Assembly (NCBI RefSeq): GCF_009758415.1
Contig: NZ_WQRF01000004.1
Location: 124,001 to 188,000 of the forward strand
Source: Devosia marina
Lineage (GTDB): Bacteria > Pseudomonadota > Alphaproteobacteria > Rhizobiales > Devosiaceae
Direction: 5' to 3'
Length of the DNA: 64,000 nt
The position numbers were made by a program, and so were the translations under genes. Shown here in pieces: positions 33,883 through 42,843 of this stretch; the first letter of the stretch is position 1; each line of letters starts with the position of its first letter. Under the pieces are notes generated by a model. It made no database searches, was not told the DNA's origin, and saw only the letters and a program-made list of their open reading frames with translations.

Positions 33883-36407
33883 TTTGCGTACTCCAGCTCA
33901 AGTGGCGCACCAGAGGCACCTGCTTCGGAGCCGGCCGGCGCTCCAAAGGAGCGCAGGCGGAGGGCATTGGCGAGCACGAAGACGCTCGACAAGGCCATGG
34001 CACCGGCGGCAAGCGCGGGGGAGAGCAGCGTTCCGGTGAACGGGAAGGCCGCTCCGGCAGCAACCGGCACCAGTGTAGCATTATAGGCGAAGGCCCAGAA
34101 CAGATTCTGCTTGATGTTGCGGATGGTCGCCCGGCTGATCGCGAGGGCCGTCGAAACGCCGCGCAGGTCACCCGACATCAGGACCACATCCGCGCTTTCG
34201 ATGGCGATGTCGGTGCCGGTACCAACAGCAAGACCGACATCGGCCTCGGCCAGTGCCGGCGCGTCATTGATGCCATCACCCACGAAGGCCAGCTTGCGAC
34301 CATTGGCCCTGAGACGCTTGATGGCTTCAACCTTGCCCTCGGGCAGCACCTCGGCAACCACTTCGTCGATCCCCAGCTGGCGGGCAATTGCCTGAGCGGT
34401 GCGGGCATTGTCGCCGGTGATCATCGCTACCTTCAGACCCTGCTCATGGAGAGCAGCAATTGCGCTGCGGCTGGTTGGCTTGATCGGGTCGGCTACGGCA
34501 ATGATCGCAGCAAGCGTGCCGTCGATGGCGGCATAGAGCGGGCTCTTGCCTTCATCACCCAACTGGCGGGCATTACCGGCGAAGTGATCGACAGCAATGC
34601 CGGCATTGGCCAGGGCGCGATCCGCGCCGACGAGGACCTTTCGGCCTTCAACAATGCCGGAAATCCCGTAGCCCGGCGTGGCCTCAAACCCCTGGGGCGC
34701 TGTCAGAGCCAATCCATCCTTTTCCGCAGCGGCAACGATGGCTTCAGCAATCGGGTGCTCCGAGAGGGTTTCAAGGCTCGCCACGTGACGCAGGATTTCG
34801 GTGCGATCAAAGCCCCCGGTCACGATCAAGTCGGTCAGTTCCGGGCGGCCCTTGGTGAGAGTGCCGGTCTTGTCGAGGGCAACAACATCGACATCACGCA
34901 GGGTCTGCAGGGCCTCTCCCTTACGGAACAGGATGCCCAGTTCAGCGGCGCGGCCGGTGCCGACCATGATAGAGGTCGGGGTTGCCAGGCCCATGGCACA
35001 CGGGCAAGCGATGATCAGCACGGCAACGGCATTGACCAGGGCGAAGGTGAGCTGCGGCGACGGGCCAAAGACAAACCAGACGGCAAAGGTGGCCAGAGCG
35101 ATGGCAATGACGACCGGGACAAAGACCCCGGTGACACGATCGACCAGCGCCTGGATGGGCAGCTTGGAGCCCTGGGCGGCCTCGACCATGCGGATGATCT
35201 GCGCCAGAAGCGTGTCCTCGCCGACCTTGATGGCTTCGAATTCGAAGGAGCCGGTCTTGTTGATCGTGCCGCCAACGACTTCGTCACCCTCCACCTTGCG
35301 GACGGGAATAGGCTCGCCGGTGATCATGGCTTCGTCAACATAGGACTCGCCGGACCGGACCACGCCATCGACCGGAACCTTGTCGCCGGGGCGGATCTGG
35401 ATGCGGTCCCCGGCGCGGACGGCGTCGAGCGGCAATTCAATCACGGCCCCATCGCGTACAACGCGCGCGGTCTTGGCCTGCAAGCCGACGAGGCGCTGGA
35501 TGGCCTGGCTGGTGCGGCCCTTGGCGCGGGCTTCAAGGAGACGCCCGAGAAGGATCAGCGTCACGATGACCGCTGCCGCTTCATAATAGACATTGGCGGT
35601 GCCGGCAGGGAGCAGGCCGCCAAAGAAGGTGGAGACGACGGAGAAGCCCCAGGCGGCCGACGTGCCCAAGACGACGAGCGAGTTCATGTCCGGGGTGCCG
35701 CGCAGCAAGGCCGGAATACCCTTCTGGAAGAAGCGCAGGCCAGGCCCAAACAGGACGACGGTGGCCAGGATGAACTGCAGATAGTGATTGGTCTGCATGC
35801 CGATGGTGTTCATGATGAACATGTGCACCGCCGGAATGAAGTGCGAGCCCATTTCCATCACGAAGAGCGGGGCGGTCAACACGGCCGAGAAGCCAAAGGC
35901 CCAGCTGAGCTTGCGGGCCTCTGCCGCCTTGCGGTCGGCGGCGGGGACCGGCTCGGCACCGGCTTCAGACGCGACCTGACGGACGTCATAGCCAGCCTCC
36001 TTGACGGTCGCTTCAAGAACGGCGCGCGTGACCAGACCACCCGTTGCCCTGATGGTGGCCTTTTCAGTGGCGAGATTGACACTAGCACTGACGACGCCGG
36101 GCACGGCGGACAGAGCCCGCTCGATGCGTCCGACGCAAGAAGCGCAGGTCATGCCTTCGATTTCGAGTTCAAAGCCTTCGACGCTGGTTTCATAACCGGC
36201 CGAGTTGATGGCGGCGATGATAGCACCGGGTTGTACCGATCCATCGGTTTCGACGCTCGCCCGCTCCGTGGCCAGGTTGACAATGGCCCTGATCGTACCA
36301 GGAACGGCCGCAATCGCCTTCTCGACGCGCAGTACGCAGGACGCGCAGGTCATGCCTTCAATCAGGAACTCGAAACTGGATCCGGAAGAGATGGTGTCCG
36401 TAGACAT
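33879..36407 (-). CDS. copA: Cu(I)-exporting P1B-type ATPase CopA
   Basis: 842 aa copper pump that moves Cu(I) from cytoplasm to periplasm. Two N-terminal metal-binding domains carry GMTCASC (C21, C24, and again near residue 90). The transmembrane Cys-Pro-Cys site is [12 protein letters not shown] near 470, the phosphorylation loop DKTGTLTKG near 512, the nucleotide site SEHPIAEAI near 560 and the hinge [16 protein letters not shown] near 715. The actuator TGE motif is in MITGEPIPV. All catalytic elements are intact. The gene is first in an operon with cueR and is preceded by a strong CueR-type operator. Confidence 0.96.
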   Translation of the reverse strand: MSTDTISSGSSFEFLIEGMTCASCVLRVEKAIAAVPGTIRAIVNLATERASVETDGSVQPGAIIAAINSAGYETSVEGFELEIEGMTCASCVGRIERALSAVPGVVSASVNLATEKATIRATGGLVTRAVLEATVKEAGYDVRQVASEAGAEPVPAADRKAAEARKLSWAFGFSAVLTAPLFVMEMGSHFIPAVHMFIMNTIGMQTNHYLQFILATVVLFGPGLRFFQKGIPALLRGTPDMNSLVVLGTSAAWGFSVVSTFFGGLLPAGTANVYYEAAAVIVTLILLGRLLEARAKGRTSQAIQRLVGLQAKTARVVRDGAVIELPLDAVRAGDRIQIRPGDKVPVDGVVRSGESYVDEAMITGEPIPVRKVEGDEVVGGTINKTGSFEFEAIKVGEDTLLAQIIRMVEAAQGSKLPIQALVDRVTGVFVPVVIAIALATFAVWFVFGPSPQLTFALVNAVAVLIIACPCAMGLATPTSIMVGTGRAAELGILFRKGEALQTLRDVDVVALDKTGTLTKGRPELTDLIVTGGFDRTEILRHVASLETLSEHPIAEAIVAAAEKDGLALTAPQGFEATPGYGISGIVEGRKVLVGADRALANAGIAVDHFAGNARQLGDEGKSPLYAAIDGTLAAIIAVADPIKPTSRSAIAALHEQGLKVAMITGDNARTAQAIARQLGIDEVVAEVLPEGKVEAIKRLRANGRKLAFVGDGINDAPALAEADVGLAVGTGTDIAIESADVVLMSGDLRGVSTALAISRATIRNIKQNLFWAFAYNATLVPVAAGAAFPFTGTLLSPALAAGAMALSSVFVLANALRLRSFGAPAGSEAGASGAPLELEYAK

Positions 36408-36443
36408 TTTGCAGTCCTTTCATTTCGACTGCCATTCCATCTG

Positions 36444-36468
36444 CGCCTTCCAACGTTGGTAAGGTCAA
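36444..36468 (-). promoter_or_regulatory. CueR-type operator/promoter of copA-cueR
   Basis: Minus-strand TTGACC-TTACCAACGTTGGAAGG, containing the perfect palindrome CCAACGTTGG centred in a 19-base spacer; this is the best match of the four sites. It lies about 37 bases upstream of the copA start, and faces the divergent copZ site about 48 bases away. Confidence 0.85.
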
Positions 36469-36515
36469 GCACTTTCTTGAGAGAAATGGTGAGGTGAAAA
36501 TCTGCAAATTGGGCC

Positions 36516-36540
36516 TTGACCCTCCCACCGTGGGAAGAAC
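36516..36540 (+). promoter_or_regulatory. CueR-type operator/promoter of copZ
   Basis: Plus-strand TTGACC-CTCCCACCGTGGGAAG with the dyad TCCCACCGTGGGA. It differs in the inner bases from the three minus-strand sites but keeps the half-site spacing and the -35 box. It stands 36 bases before the copZ start, so chaperone and pump are driven divergently by the same regulator. Confidence 0.7.
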
Positions 36541-36575
36541 CATTTCCAGCGTGTCTCAACCAAAAAGGACACGAC

Positions 36576-36776
36576 ATGTATAATTTCACCGTCTCCGACA
36601 TGACCTGTGGCCATTGCGCCTCGACCATTGAGAAGGCCGTCAAAAACACCGATCCGGCTTGCGAAATCAAGATCGACGTCGCTGCTCGCACGGTTCAGGT
36701 GGAAACGGCCTGCTCCGCGCAGGACATCGCTGACGCCATCAAGCTGGCGGGCTATACCGGCACGCTGGCTGCCTGA
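36576..36776 (+). CDS. copZ: Copper chaperone CopZ (HMA domain)
   Basis: 66 aa, one heavy-metal-associated domain. The Cu(I) site is MTCGHC (C11, C14) in YNFTVSDMTCGHCASTIEKA, and the domain ends AIKLAGYTGTLAA. It would carry Cu(I) in the cytoplasm to the CopA metal-binding domains. The ATG at 36576 behind AAAAAGGAC gives the standard domain start; an upstream in-frame start would include the operator. Divergent from copA. Confidence 0.93.
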   Translation: MYNFTVSDMTCGHCASTIEKAVKNTDPACEIKIDVAARTVQVETACSAQDIADAIKLAGYTGTLAA

Positions 36777-36795
36777 TTACCCCAGATCAATGCCA

Positions 36796-36832
36796 GCCGG
36801 GCAAAGCGGTCCTAAGGATCGCTTTGTCCGGC
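36796..36832. terminator. Long near-perfect hairpin after copZ
   Basis: GCCGGGCAAAGCGGTCC, loop TAA, GGATCGCTTTGTCCGGC: a 17-pair stem with two G-T pairs. No T-run follows, so it could be a Rho-independent-like terminator of weak type, an mRNA stabiliser, or a copy of a dispersed palindromic repeat. It begins 19 bases after the copZ stop. Confidence 0.6.
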
Positions 36833-36898
36833 TTGCCATCACGCGGACAGAATGACCGCGCATAAATTGACCGATTTCTATGGATCGAAAGGCTGCTC

Positions 36899-37378
36899 AT
36901 GCTGATCACCCGACGTGCTTTCGCCATCGGCGCCCTGAGCCTCGCGGGCGCGACCTTGCTGCGGCCGGCGCTGGCGCAAGACGCAAGCCCGGCAATCTCG
37001 ATCAAGAAAGATCCCTGGTGTGGTTGTTGCACCGGTTGGGCGCGCCACCTTGAGCAAGCCGGATTTGTGGTGGACATAGAGGAGATCGAAGAGATGGAGG
37101 CCGTTAAGGACAATCTTGGGGTCCCAGCCGAGCTTCGTTCATGCCACACGGCGACAATTGACGGATATGTGATTGAAGGTCATGTGCCCGCCGAGGCCAT
37201 CGTCGCCTTGCTTGATCAACGACCGCAGGTCAGAGGTTTGGCAGTTGCGGGAATGCCTATCGGTTCACCGGGCATGGAAGGCCCCGCAGGCAGCGAGCCC
37301 GACCAGTACGCCGTTGTTGCATTCGACGGTTCGAGCGACTTTGTATTCATGCGGTTCGCCGGTCACCAACGGGTTTAA
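36899..37378 (+). CDS. DUF411 periplasmic metal-binding protein
   Basis: 159 aa with a twin-arginine-like signal (LITRRAFAIGALSLAGATLL, cleavage after ALA near residue 26). The DUF411 metal motif WCGCCTGWARHLEQAGF carries C41, C43 and C44, and a third landmark is ELRSCHTATIDGYVIEGHVP near residue 80. DUF411 proteins are found in copper and silver resistance loci and are thought to bind Cu. The gene is followed at 58 bases by a His-rich secreted protein and then a multicopper oxidase. Confidence 0.85.
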   Translation: MLITRRAFAIGALSLAGATLLRPALAQDASPAISIKKDPWCGCCTGWARHLEQAGFVVDIEEIEEMEAVKDNLGVPAELRSCHTATIDGYVIEGHVPAEAIVALLDQRPQVRGLAVAGMPIGSPGMEGPAGSEPDQYAVVAFDGSSDFVFMRFAGHQRV

Positions 37379-37436
37379 CCACTTGACCCAGGCAGATAGC
37401 GGGGCCAGATCAAACCAAGTCGGTCACCGAGCACAT

Positions 37437-37778
37437 ATGAAACGGATAGTTCAAGCACTGCTGACCTTGTTGATGGCGCTGACGCTCAACGCCTCGATGG
37501 TCCTTGCTTCGACGACACATGCCGCAACGCATCACACTGAGACGACCACTGCCGAACCCTGCGACCATCACGGTCACAGCCTTGAGATGTCAGGCGATGC
37601 GAATGAGCCGATTGGCGACGACTGCCCGCAACAGCTTTGTCCCTCTTGTACCGGCTTGCAGCTATCTGTTGTCGCCGCGCAGGACCATGCATCACATCAC
37701 CTCGTTGCGCCATTCAGGGTGACCCATTGGTCTCCGTCCTGGCACCCGCCGCTGTTTCGGCCCCCCATCCATATCTGA
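37437..37778 (+). CDS. Small secreted His/Cys-rich protein
   Basis: 113 aa. A signal peptide (IVQALLTLLMALTLNASMVL) is followed by a His-rich segment, THAATHHTETTTAEPCDHHG, a Cys cluster CPQQLCPSCTG near residue 68 and a Pro/Trp-rich end (SPSWHPPLFRPPIHI). I do not recognise a defined family, although the layout recalls DUF2946-type proteins. The His and Cys content and position between DUF411 and the multicopper oxidase suggest periplasmic copper binding. Two similar proteins are encoded at 39515 and 42226. Confidence 0.7.
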   Translation: MKRIVQALLTLLMALTLNASMVLASTTHAATHHTETTTAEPCDHHGHSLEMSGDANEPIGDDCPQQLCPSCTGLQLSVVAAQDHASHHLVAPFRVTHWSPSWHPPLFRPPIHI

Positions 37779-37831
37779 AGCCCCGTTGATGGCCTGTGGG
37801 CCGATCCCTCTTTCAGATATTGGAGTTTTAC

Positions 37832-39271
37832 ATGAGCAAGCAGCTATCTCGTCGCGCCTTCCTCGGCGCATCCCTTGCCGTTGCCGGCAGTGTGGCCCTG
37901 CCACGCTTCGCCCTGGCACAGCAGCCAACTGCCCGCACCCTGTTTGCCGAGCGTCGCGTCATCGATGTTCTGGGCAAACCGGCAAACGTCTTCGGCATTC
38001 GCGCCCAGGACGGAAGGCAAGGCCTGTTCCTCCCTGCCGGCGAACGTTTTCTTGTCGACCTCGAAAACCAGATCGGCACCGAGACCATCATCCACTGGCA
38101 CGGCCAGGTGCCCGATCCGGCCCAGGACGGTGTATCCGACACGGGCTATGTCCCCCCGCTAGCTGCGGGTGAAACACGATCGTTCGACTTCCCGGCACGG
38201 AGCGGGACGCATTGGATGCATTCGCACCACGGTCTACAGGAGCAGTCTCTCCTCGCCGCGCCGCTCGTCGTCTATACCGCTGAGGATGAGGCGGCGGACC
38301 TGCAGGATGAAACAGTCCTCCTGCACGATTTTTCGTTCCGTAGCCCCGAAGAGATTCTTGCGGAGCTGACAGGCGGCGATATAGGCGGCCACGGCATGCA
38401 CGGAAGTGACAACATGGCCATGGGTGGCGGCATGATGATGGGCGGCATGGACCATGGAATGATGTCCATGGATCTCAATGACGTTGCATACGACGCCTTC
38501 CTTGCCAATGATAGAACGCTTGACGACCCGCAGGTCATCCGCACGGAGCCAAATGGCAGTGTCAGGTTGCGCCTGATCAATGGCGCAACCTCAAGTGCTT
38601 TCTGGATCAATCTCGGTGATGCCCAAGCCACCGTTCTGGCTGTGGACGGCAACGACGTCGAGCCGATCACCGGCAGTCGCTTCCCGATGGCGGCTGCCCA
38701 GCGGCTGGACCTGCTGATCGACATGAAGGGCAAGTCCGTGGTTCCGGTGTTAGCTCAGGTCGAGGGCCTTACGGACCGCACAGGTGTCATCCTCGCGGTC
38801 AATGGGGCCGTGATCCCGAAGGTGTCGAGATACGCGGAGCAAGCCGAGGGGCCGGTCGATCTGTCCCTGGAAGAAAGACTGATCTCGCGCCATCCACTTT
38901 CGTCCAGGGCAGCCGACCGGACGATCCAGACCATGATCATGGGGTCAATGGCGCCCTATGCCTGGAACCTGGATAATGCCCCTTGGCCCAACCGCCGCCC
39001 TCTAACAGTGGCCGAGGGCGAGAGGGTGACTCTCGAGATCATGAACCATTCGATGATGGCCCACCCCATGCACCTGCATGGACACCATTTTCAGGTCACG
39101 TCCCTCAACGGCCGGCCCTTGGACGGCGCCGTGCGCGACACCGTCCTCGTCCCGCCCATGGCCACAGTCGGCATCAGCTTCGACGCCGACAATCCGGGGC
39201 GTTGGCTATTCCACTGCCACAACCTCTATCACATGGCCACGGGCATGATGACTGAGTTACTGTACAGCTAA
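37832..39271 (+). CDS. Multicopper oxidase (CueO/CopA-like periplasmic cuprous oxidase)
   Basis: 479 aa. A Tat signal (SRRAFLGASLAVAGSVALPR) sends the folded copper enzyme to the periplasm. Four copper-ligand motifs are complete: HWHG near residue 88, HSHHG near 130, HPMHLHGHHF near 411 and HCHNLYHMATGMM near 461, giving one type 1 and one trinuclear centre. A Met/His-rich loop around 195-220 (MAMGGGMMMGGMDHGMMSMD) resembles the CueO copper-binding insert. It would oxidise Cu(I) to the less toxic Cu(II). The ATG at 37832 follows TTGGAG. Confidence 0.93.
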   Translation: MSKQLSRRAFLGASLAVAGSVALPRFALAQQPTARTLFAERRVIDVLGKPANVFGIRAQDGRQGLFLPAGERFLVDLENQIGTETIIHWHGQVPDPAQDGVSDTGYVPPLAAGETRSFDFPARSGTHWMHSHHGLQEQSLLAAPLVVYTAEDEAADLQDETVLLHDFSFRSPEEILAELTGGDIGGHGMHGSDNMAMGGGMMMGGMDHGMMSMDLNDVAYDAFLANDRTLDDPQVIRTEPNGSVRLRLINGATSSAFWINLGDAQATVLAVDGNDVEPITGSRFPMAAAQRLDLLIDMKGKSVVPVLAQVEGLTDRTGVILAVNGAVIPKVSRYAEQAEGPVDLSLEERLISRHPLSSRAADRTIQTMIMGSMAPYAWNLDNAPWPNRRPLTVAEGERVTLEIMNHSMMAHPMHLHGHHFQVTSLNGRPLDGAVRDTVLVPPMATVGISFDADNPGRWLFHCHNLYHMATGMMTELLYS

Positions 39272-39514
39272 GTTGCTCAAAGGGTCCCGCCGCTACCGCC
39301 TTTTTGGAGATGCAGCGGGGCCCGTACCGACAACTGGACGGAAACTGCACTTCCTTCCCAGCCACGGAACTCCCTTCTGCTACGCTCGGCACGCATCAGG
39401 TAGTGAAGCCTGCCGAGCGGGCGTCGAGGAACCGAAACAGCGGCTGCTTGCACCCACGCCACGTCGAGGTCACATTGCTGGTATCAAAGCGAAGCATTGG
39501 GAAGAGATTCGCGT

Positions 39515-39835
39515 TTGAAGCTGCTCAGAAACATATTCAACATGCTAGCCGTGGTCATGGTGCTGCTCTCCGGCGCCCTTCCATTGCACGCGTCTGAGCC
39601 CTTGATGCAAACAACATCTATGGAGCAACTGGATCACGACCACGCATTGGTGCCGGCGGAATCCCATTCGCACAACCTCGCCGATCAGATTGTTCACTGC
39701 GGTGCACCCATTCTTGGCGCCGAACCCTTCCGCCTAAGCTGCTCACTGCCGACATCATCGGTCGTCTACTTCGAGCATGACGGATCATCCCCGTTTGCCG
39801 TCACAGACGAGAACCTCCGTCCACCCAGGGCCTGA
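39515..39835 (+). CDS. Small secreted His-containing protein
   Basis: About 106 aa from a TTG preceded by GGGAAGAG. The signal peptide (NIFNMLAVVMVLLSGALPLH) leads to a short mature protein with a His/Asp cluster, EQLDHDHALVPAESHSHNLA, one disulfide-sized Cys pair (HCGAPI, LSCSLP) and a Pro-rich end (DENLRPPRA). No family recognised. It resembles the His-rich gene before the multicopper oxidase in size, signal and ending. An in-frame TTG six codons upstream is an alternative start. Confidence 0.55.
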   Translation: MKLLRNIFNMLAVVMVLLSGALPLHASEPLMQTTSMEQLDHDHALVPAESHSHNLADQIVHCGAPILGAEPFRLSCSLPTSSVVYFEHDGSSPFAVTDENLRPPRA

Positions 39836-39884
39836 GCATTCGTTCGCTGCCGTTTTGCGGCTTTTGCCAACCGGGATACACGAC

Positions 39885-40511
39885 ATGATGAACAAGACGA
39901 CCTATCGCGGGCCTGCGGCCTGCGCGGTGCTACTGGCAGGTGCCATGGCAGCGACTGGCCACAGTGGCGCCACCGGTATCGTGGGCGAGCGAATGATGGG
40001 CATGATGATGCTCAGCGAGCAGATCAAGCTCCTCGCGCCGATCGCCGAGCGTCCGAAATCCGGAGATGTGCAGAAGCTCATCACTGCAGCCGAAATGATC
40101 AGCATGCATGCCGGTTCGGCCATGACCGATCTCTTCCCGGAAGGAAGTCTTGATGCACCATCCGAGGCTCGGGCTGAGATTTGGCAAAATTGGGGGAAGT
40201 TCGTCGCCTACGCCGACAGGCTGGGAGAACTCGGCGAGGAGCTGGAAGAGTCTGCCAAAGCGCTGGCGTTGGAGCCAAAGCCCGAGGCGGGCGAGAAGCC
40301 TTCGACCTCAATTGCTGAAGTCAGCGAATGGGAGCGCATGGATTTCGCCTGGTTGATGGGACTGTCTGCAGCGCCGGCCTTTATCGCCGAGCCGGTCACC
40401 ACAAGGGAGATCGGTGGCGCCTCTGACATGCCACAGGTGCGAACGGTCAGGGCGGTTTATTCGGACGTGTCGGCAACCTGCGCCGCGTGCCACTCTACCT
40501 TCCGGCGGTGA
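39885..40511 (+). CDS. Cytochrome c' family protein
   Basis: 208 aa. A signal peptide (ACAVLLAGAMAATGHSGATG) is followed by a four-helix-bundle-like sequence and a single heme-binding motif at the extreme C terminus, CAACH (C199, C202, H203), the position typical for cytochrome c'. It is longer than the usual 130-150 aa, with extra Met-rich helix (ERMMGMMMLSEQIKLL). These proteins bind NO or act in electron transfer and stress defence. It is three bases from the diheme cytochrome gene, so the two are co-transcribed. Confidence 0.8.
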   Translation: MMNKTTYRGPAACAVLLAGAMAATGHSGATGIVGERMMGMMMLSEQIKLLAPIAERPKSGDVQKLITAAEMISMHAGSAMTDLFPEGSLDAPSEARAEIWQNWGKFVAYADRLGELGEELEESAKALALEPKPEAGEKPSTSIAEVSEWERMDFAWLMGLSAAPAFIAEPVTTREIGGASDMPQVRTVRAVYSDVSATCAACHSTFRR

Positions 40512-40514
40512 ACC

Positions 40515-41399
40515 ATGAACCGTCTTGTTCTGCTCCCATTACTGGCGATTTTTGCCGCGGTCATCGGCACCATTGTCCTCGAAAACTGGCCTTTGCCTGC
40601 AGCGGCCCAGGTGACGGAGCTGCAGGGCGACGCCAAGCGCGGCGCCTATCTCGCGAGGCTGTCTGGCTGCGTGACCTGTCATACGGCTCCTGCCGCCCCC
40701 CCGCTGTCTGGCGGCGCTGCCATCGCGTCCAACTTCGGCTCATTCAGAGCACCTAACATCACTCCCGATCCCGTGGCCGGAATAGGCGCATGGACGTTCG
40801 AGCAATTTGTGCGTGCCGTTCGTCAGGGCGTCTCCCCCAGGGGAGAAACGTACTACCCAGCCTTTCCCTTTGAATTTTACGCGACGTTGACCGACCAGGA
40901 TATGGCGGACCTATGGGCGGCAGTGCAAGCAACTCCGTCCGTTGATAGGCCGAGCGAGGGGCATGATCTTCGCTTTCCGTTCAATGTCCGCGCTGCCGTT
41001 AAAGTCTGGCGCTCGCTGTTCGAGCGGACCGCCGACTACGAAGTGGACGCTTCAAGGACGTCGGAATGGAATCGCGGCAAGTATCTCGTGGAGGGCCCGG
41101 CGCATTGCGCCGCCTGCCACACGCCGCGAAATCTTTTGGGCGGATTGTCGAGCAAGGAGTTGGCTGGCGACCCTAACATGCAGGGAGGTGGTGCATCGCC
41201 TGCTATCACCGCTGGCGCGCTGACAGCAGGTGGCTACACCCGCGAAAGCCTGGTACAGGCCCTCCGCACCGGAGTGACACCGAATGGCGATGTGTTCGGC
41301 GGTTCGATGGCGGAAGTGGTGCACGGCAGCACGAAGTTTCTGCTCGAGCAGCACTTGGTGGACATGGCGACATTTCTGCTCGACCTCGGCAAGAAATGA
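40515..41399 (+). CDS. Diheme cytochrome c (alcohol/gluconate dehydrogenase cytochrome subunit-like)
   Basis: 294 aa. An N-terminal hydrophobic segment (LVLLPLLAIFAAVIGTIVL) acts as signal or anchor. Two heme motifs are present: CVTCH (C52, C55, H56) and CAACH near residue 197, each followed by a Met-containing domain half. The opening GDAKRGAYLARLSGCVTCHT is typical of cytochromes that take electrons from membrane dehydrogenases. Here it lies in a copper locus and could accept electrons from periplasmic Cu(I) oxidation or from the cytochrome c' partner; this is inferred. Confidence 0.85.
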   Translation: MNRLVLLPLLAIFAAVIGTIVLENWPLPAAAQVTELQGDAKRGAYLARLSGCVTCHTAPAAPPLSGGAAIASNFGSFRAPNITPDPVAGIGAWTFEQFVRAVRQGVSPRGETYYPAFPFEFYATLTDQDMADLWAAVQATPSVDRPSEGHDLRFPFNVRAAVKVWRSLFERTADYEVDASRTSEWNRGKYLVEGPAHCAACHTPRNLLGGLSSKELAGDPNMQGGGASPAITAGALTAGGYTRESLVQALRTGVTPNGDVFGGSMAEVVHGSTKFLLEQHLVDMATFLLDLGKK

Positions 41400-41833
41400 C
41401 CGCGGATCCATGAAAACTGCAAAAATCCAAAAAGGTGACACAAGCTCGCGAACCGTGTCCCGCAAATACCGGATGCGAAACCTGAGGTGAGGTGTAAGTC
41501 TTTCGGTTGCGATAATTGTCGCACTTGTGACCAGCTTGTCTATGGATCACGGTGCAATGGCGTCCGGGGGCGACACCTCTCCATTATATTGCGGAAGTTC
41601 TGGGCCACTGCGGGGAGACTGACGACTCCATCGCAGGCGGCGGGATAGAGCATTGCGTCTCCGTCCTGCTGTCAGCGTCCCCGGTGGACGTGCCTTCCAC
41701 CGTCTCGCCTGAGGTGCAAGAAATGCGTTCCAGCCCCGCGCAGAGGTGGATGGGCGAACGCATCGATCGCCCCCCAAGGTTCCTCGAAACCCGATTGCCT
41801 GAAACTCAAACAAGTCCATTCGAGGAAAACAAA
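41400..41833. other. Intergenic stretch with no recognisable gene
   Basis: About 430 bases between the diheme cytochrome gene and the DUF305 remnant. Frames are short and without family signatures. A phrase LHYIAEVLGH is weakly reminiscent of integrase C termini, but no further similarity supports it. No clear terminator or promoter was found. Confidence 0.5.
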
Positions 41834-42229
41834 ATGAAATTCATCCATACAGCTCTGGTTGCCGCCGCTCTCTTCAGTGTATCCGCTTCGTCGGTCCTGG
41901 CTCAGGACGCAATGGCCGGGCACGATATGTCCGCCATGGACGGCGATAGCGCCCTGGCGCCCGAGCTGCCCGAGATCTGCAACTCGTCCCAAGGGATGGC
42001 AGGAGACATGGCGATGGCATGCACCACGAGATGGATCAGGCCCATATGGACTTAATGGCCGGCATGAACGAGACAAACAACCAGATGATGGCCTCGATGA
42101 TGGTTGAGGACATTGACGTCGCGTTCGTCTGTTCGATGATCCCGCATCATCAGGGCGCGATCAACATGGCGAAGGCCGAGCTCGCGCACGGCGACAATCA
42201 GTGGGCCAAGGACATGGCTGACGGCAGTC
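41834..42229 (+). pseudogene. DUF305 copper-associated protein, frameshifted and truncated
   Basis: The gene starts with a signal peptide (FIHTALVAAALFSVSASSVL) and a Met/His-rich stretch, shifts frame between 42012 and 42019 (GDMAMA in one frame, MHHEMDQAHMDLMAGMNETN in the next), and then shows the DUF305 core DVAFVCSMIPHHQGAINMAK. After WAKDMA the family sequence stops: the C-terminal third is gone and the DNA runs into an unrelated His-rich coding segment. DUF305 proteins bind metals through the MIPHHQ motif. Confidence 0.82.
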
Positions 42230-42520
42230 GTCGCCCTGGTCTTTGCTTCGCTGCTCGCCACGCCGGTCGTGGCTGCGGCAGCGCATTCGCATGTCATTGG
42301 GGCCGTTGTCGAAGCCGTGGAATCGCACGGCCACGTCCATGGTGATGTCGGCGCGGATATCCACGACGCCACCGATCATGCCCATGATGTGCCCCATCAT
42401 CCGAGTGTCCAGACTGTCGTCTTGGTCCACCTCTCGCCGGATTGGCCCGGCGGCATGGTCTTGAGCATAAAGAGCTCCATCCGGTTCGGTACCGAAAGAC
42501 CACCCAAAACCTTGCTGTGA
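42226..42520 (+). pseudogene. His-rich small secreted protein lacking its start, fused to the DUF305 remnant
   Basis: In the frame overlapping the broken DUF305 end, the sequence reads a signal-peptide-like TAVVALVFASLLATPVVAAA, then SHGHVHGDVGADIHDATDHA and HDVPHHP, and ends FGTERPPKTLL with a stop. There is no ATG, GTG or TTG at the right place, so the true start was lost in the deletion that joined it to DUF305. It is the third His-rich secreted protein of this island. Confidence 0.6.
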
Positions 42521-42562
42521 CCCGCCAGAGGCAAGCCCCTCGTAGCCGGCCGGCGCGTCCCT

Positions 42563-42703
42563 TCACTGCAGCCCGTTGCGGATCACGTAAACAATCCCGC
42601 TCACCACCCGCCGGTCATCGACCCGCGGAACCACGTGCGAAAGTGGAAAGAACGGCGAAATCTGCGCCATCTGGCGCTCGCTCAGCAGGAACAAATCGCC
42701 CAT
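42563..42703 (-). pseudogene. IS5 family transposase, N-terminal remnant
   Basis: 46 codons reading MGDLFLLSERQMAQISPFFP and DDRRVVSGIVYVIRNGLQ, the standard N-terminal domain of IS5-group transposases, then a stop at the point where homologs continue WKDAP. No catalytic residues remain. It borders the DUF305/His-rich deletion scar, which suggests the IS took part in the rearrangement. Confidence 0.85.
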
Positions 42704-42843
42704 CACGGCCTCCTTCTCAGAGACCGAGAACCACATCTCAATCGGAACCACTAGGTCCTGAGCCTAGTGTATGCCGTCAACGAGGAAGCCGCGAACGTCG
42801 AGGCACCGACGGAAGTGCGGTCTGACGTCCAGGGATTTGGCCG

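Noticed and set aside
33861..36497. 878-codon open frame antisense to copA and cueR
   Set aside because: Gly/Asp/His-rich shadow of a verified gene with every CopA motif; no start signal.
36847..37410. TTGACC boxes before the DUF411 and His-rich genes as further CueR sites
   Set aside because: They lack the central dyad and the AAGG half-site at the correct spacing.
41552..41700. Phrase LHYIAEVLGH resembling an integrase C terminus
   Set aside because: Only about ten residues match and no catalytic Arg or Tyr context follows.
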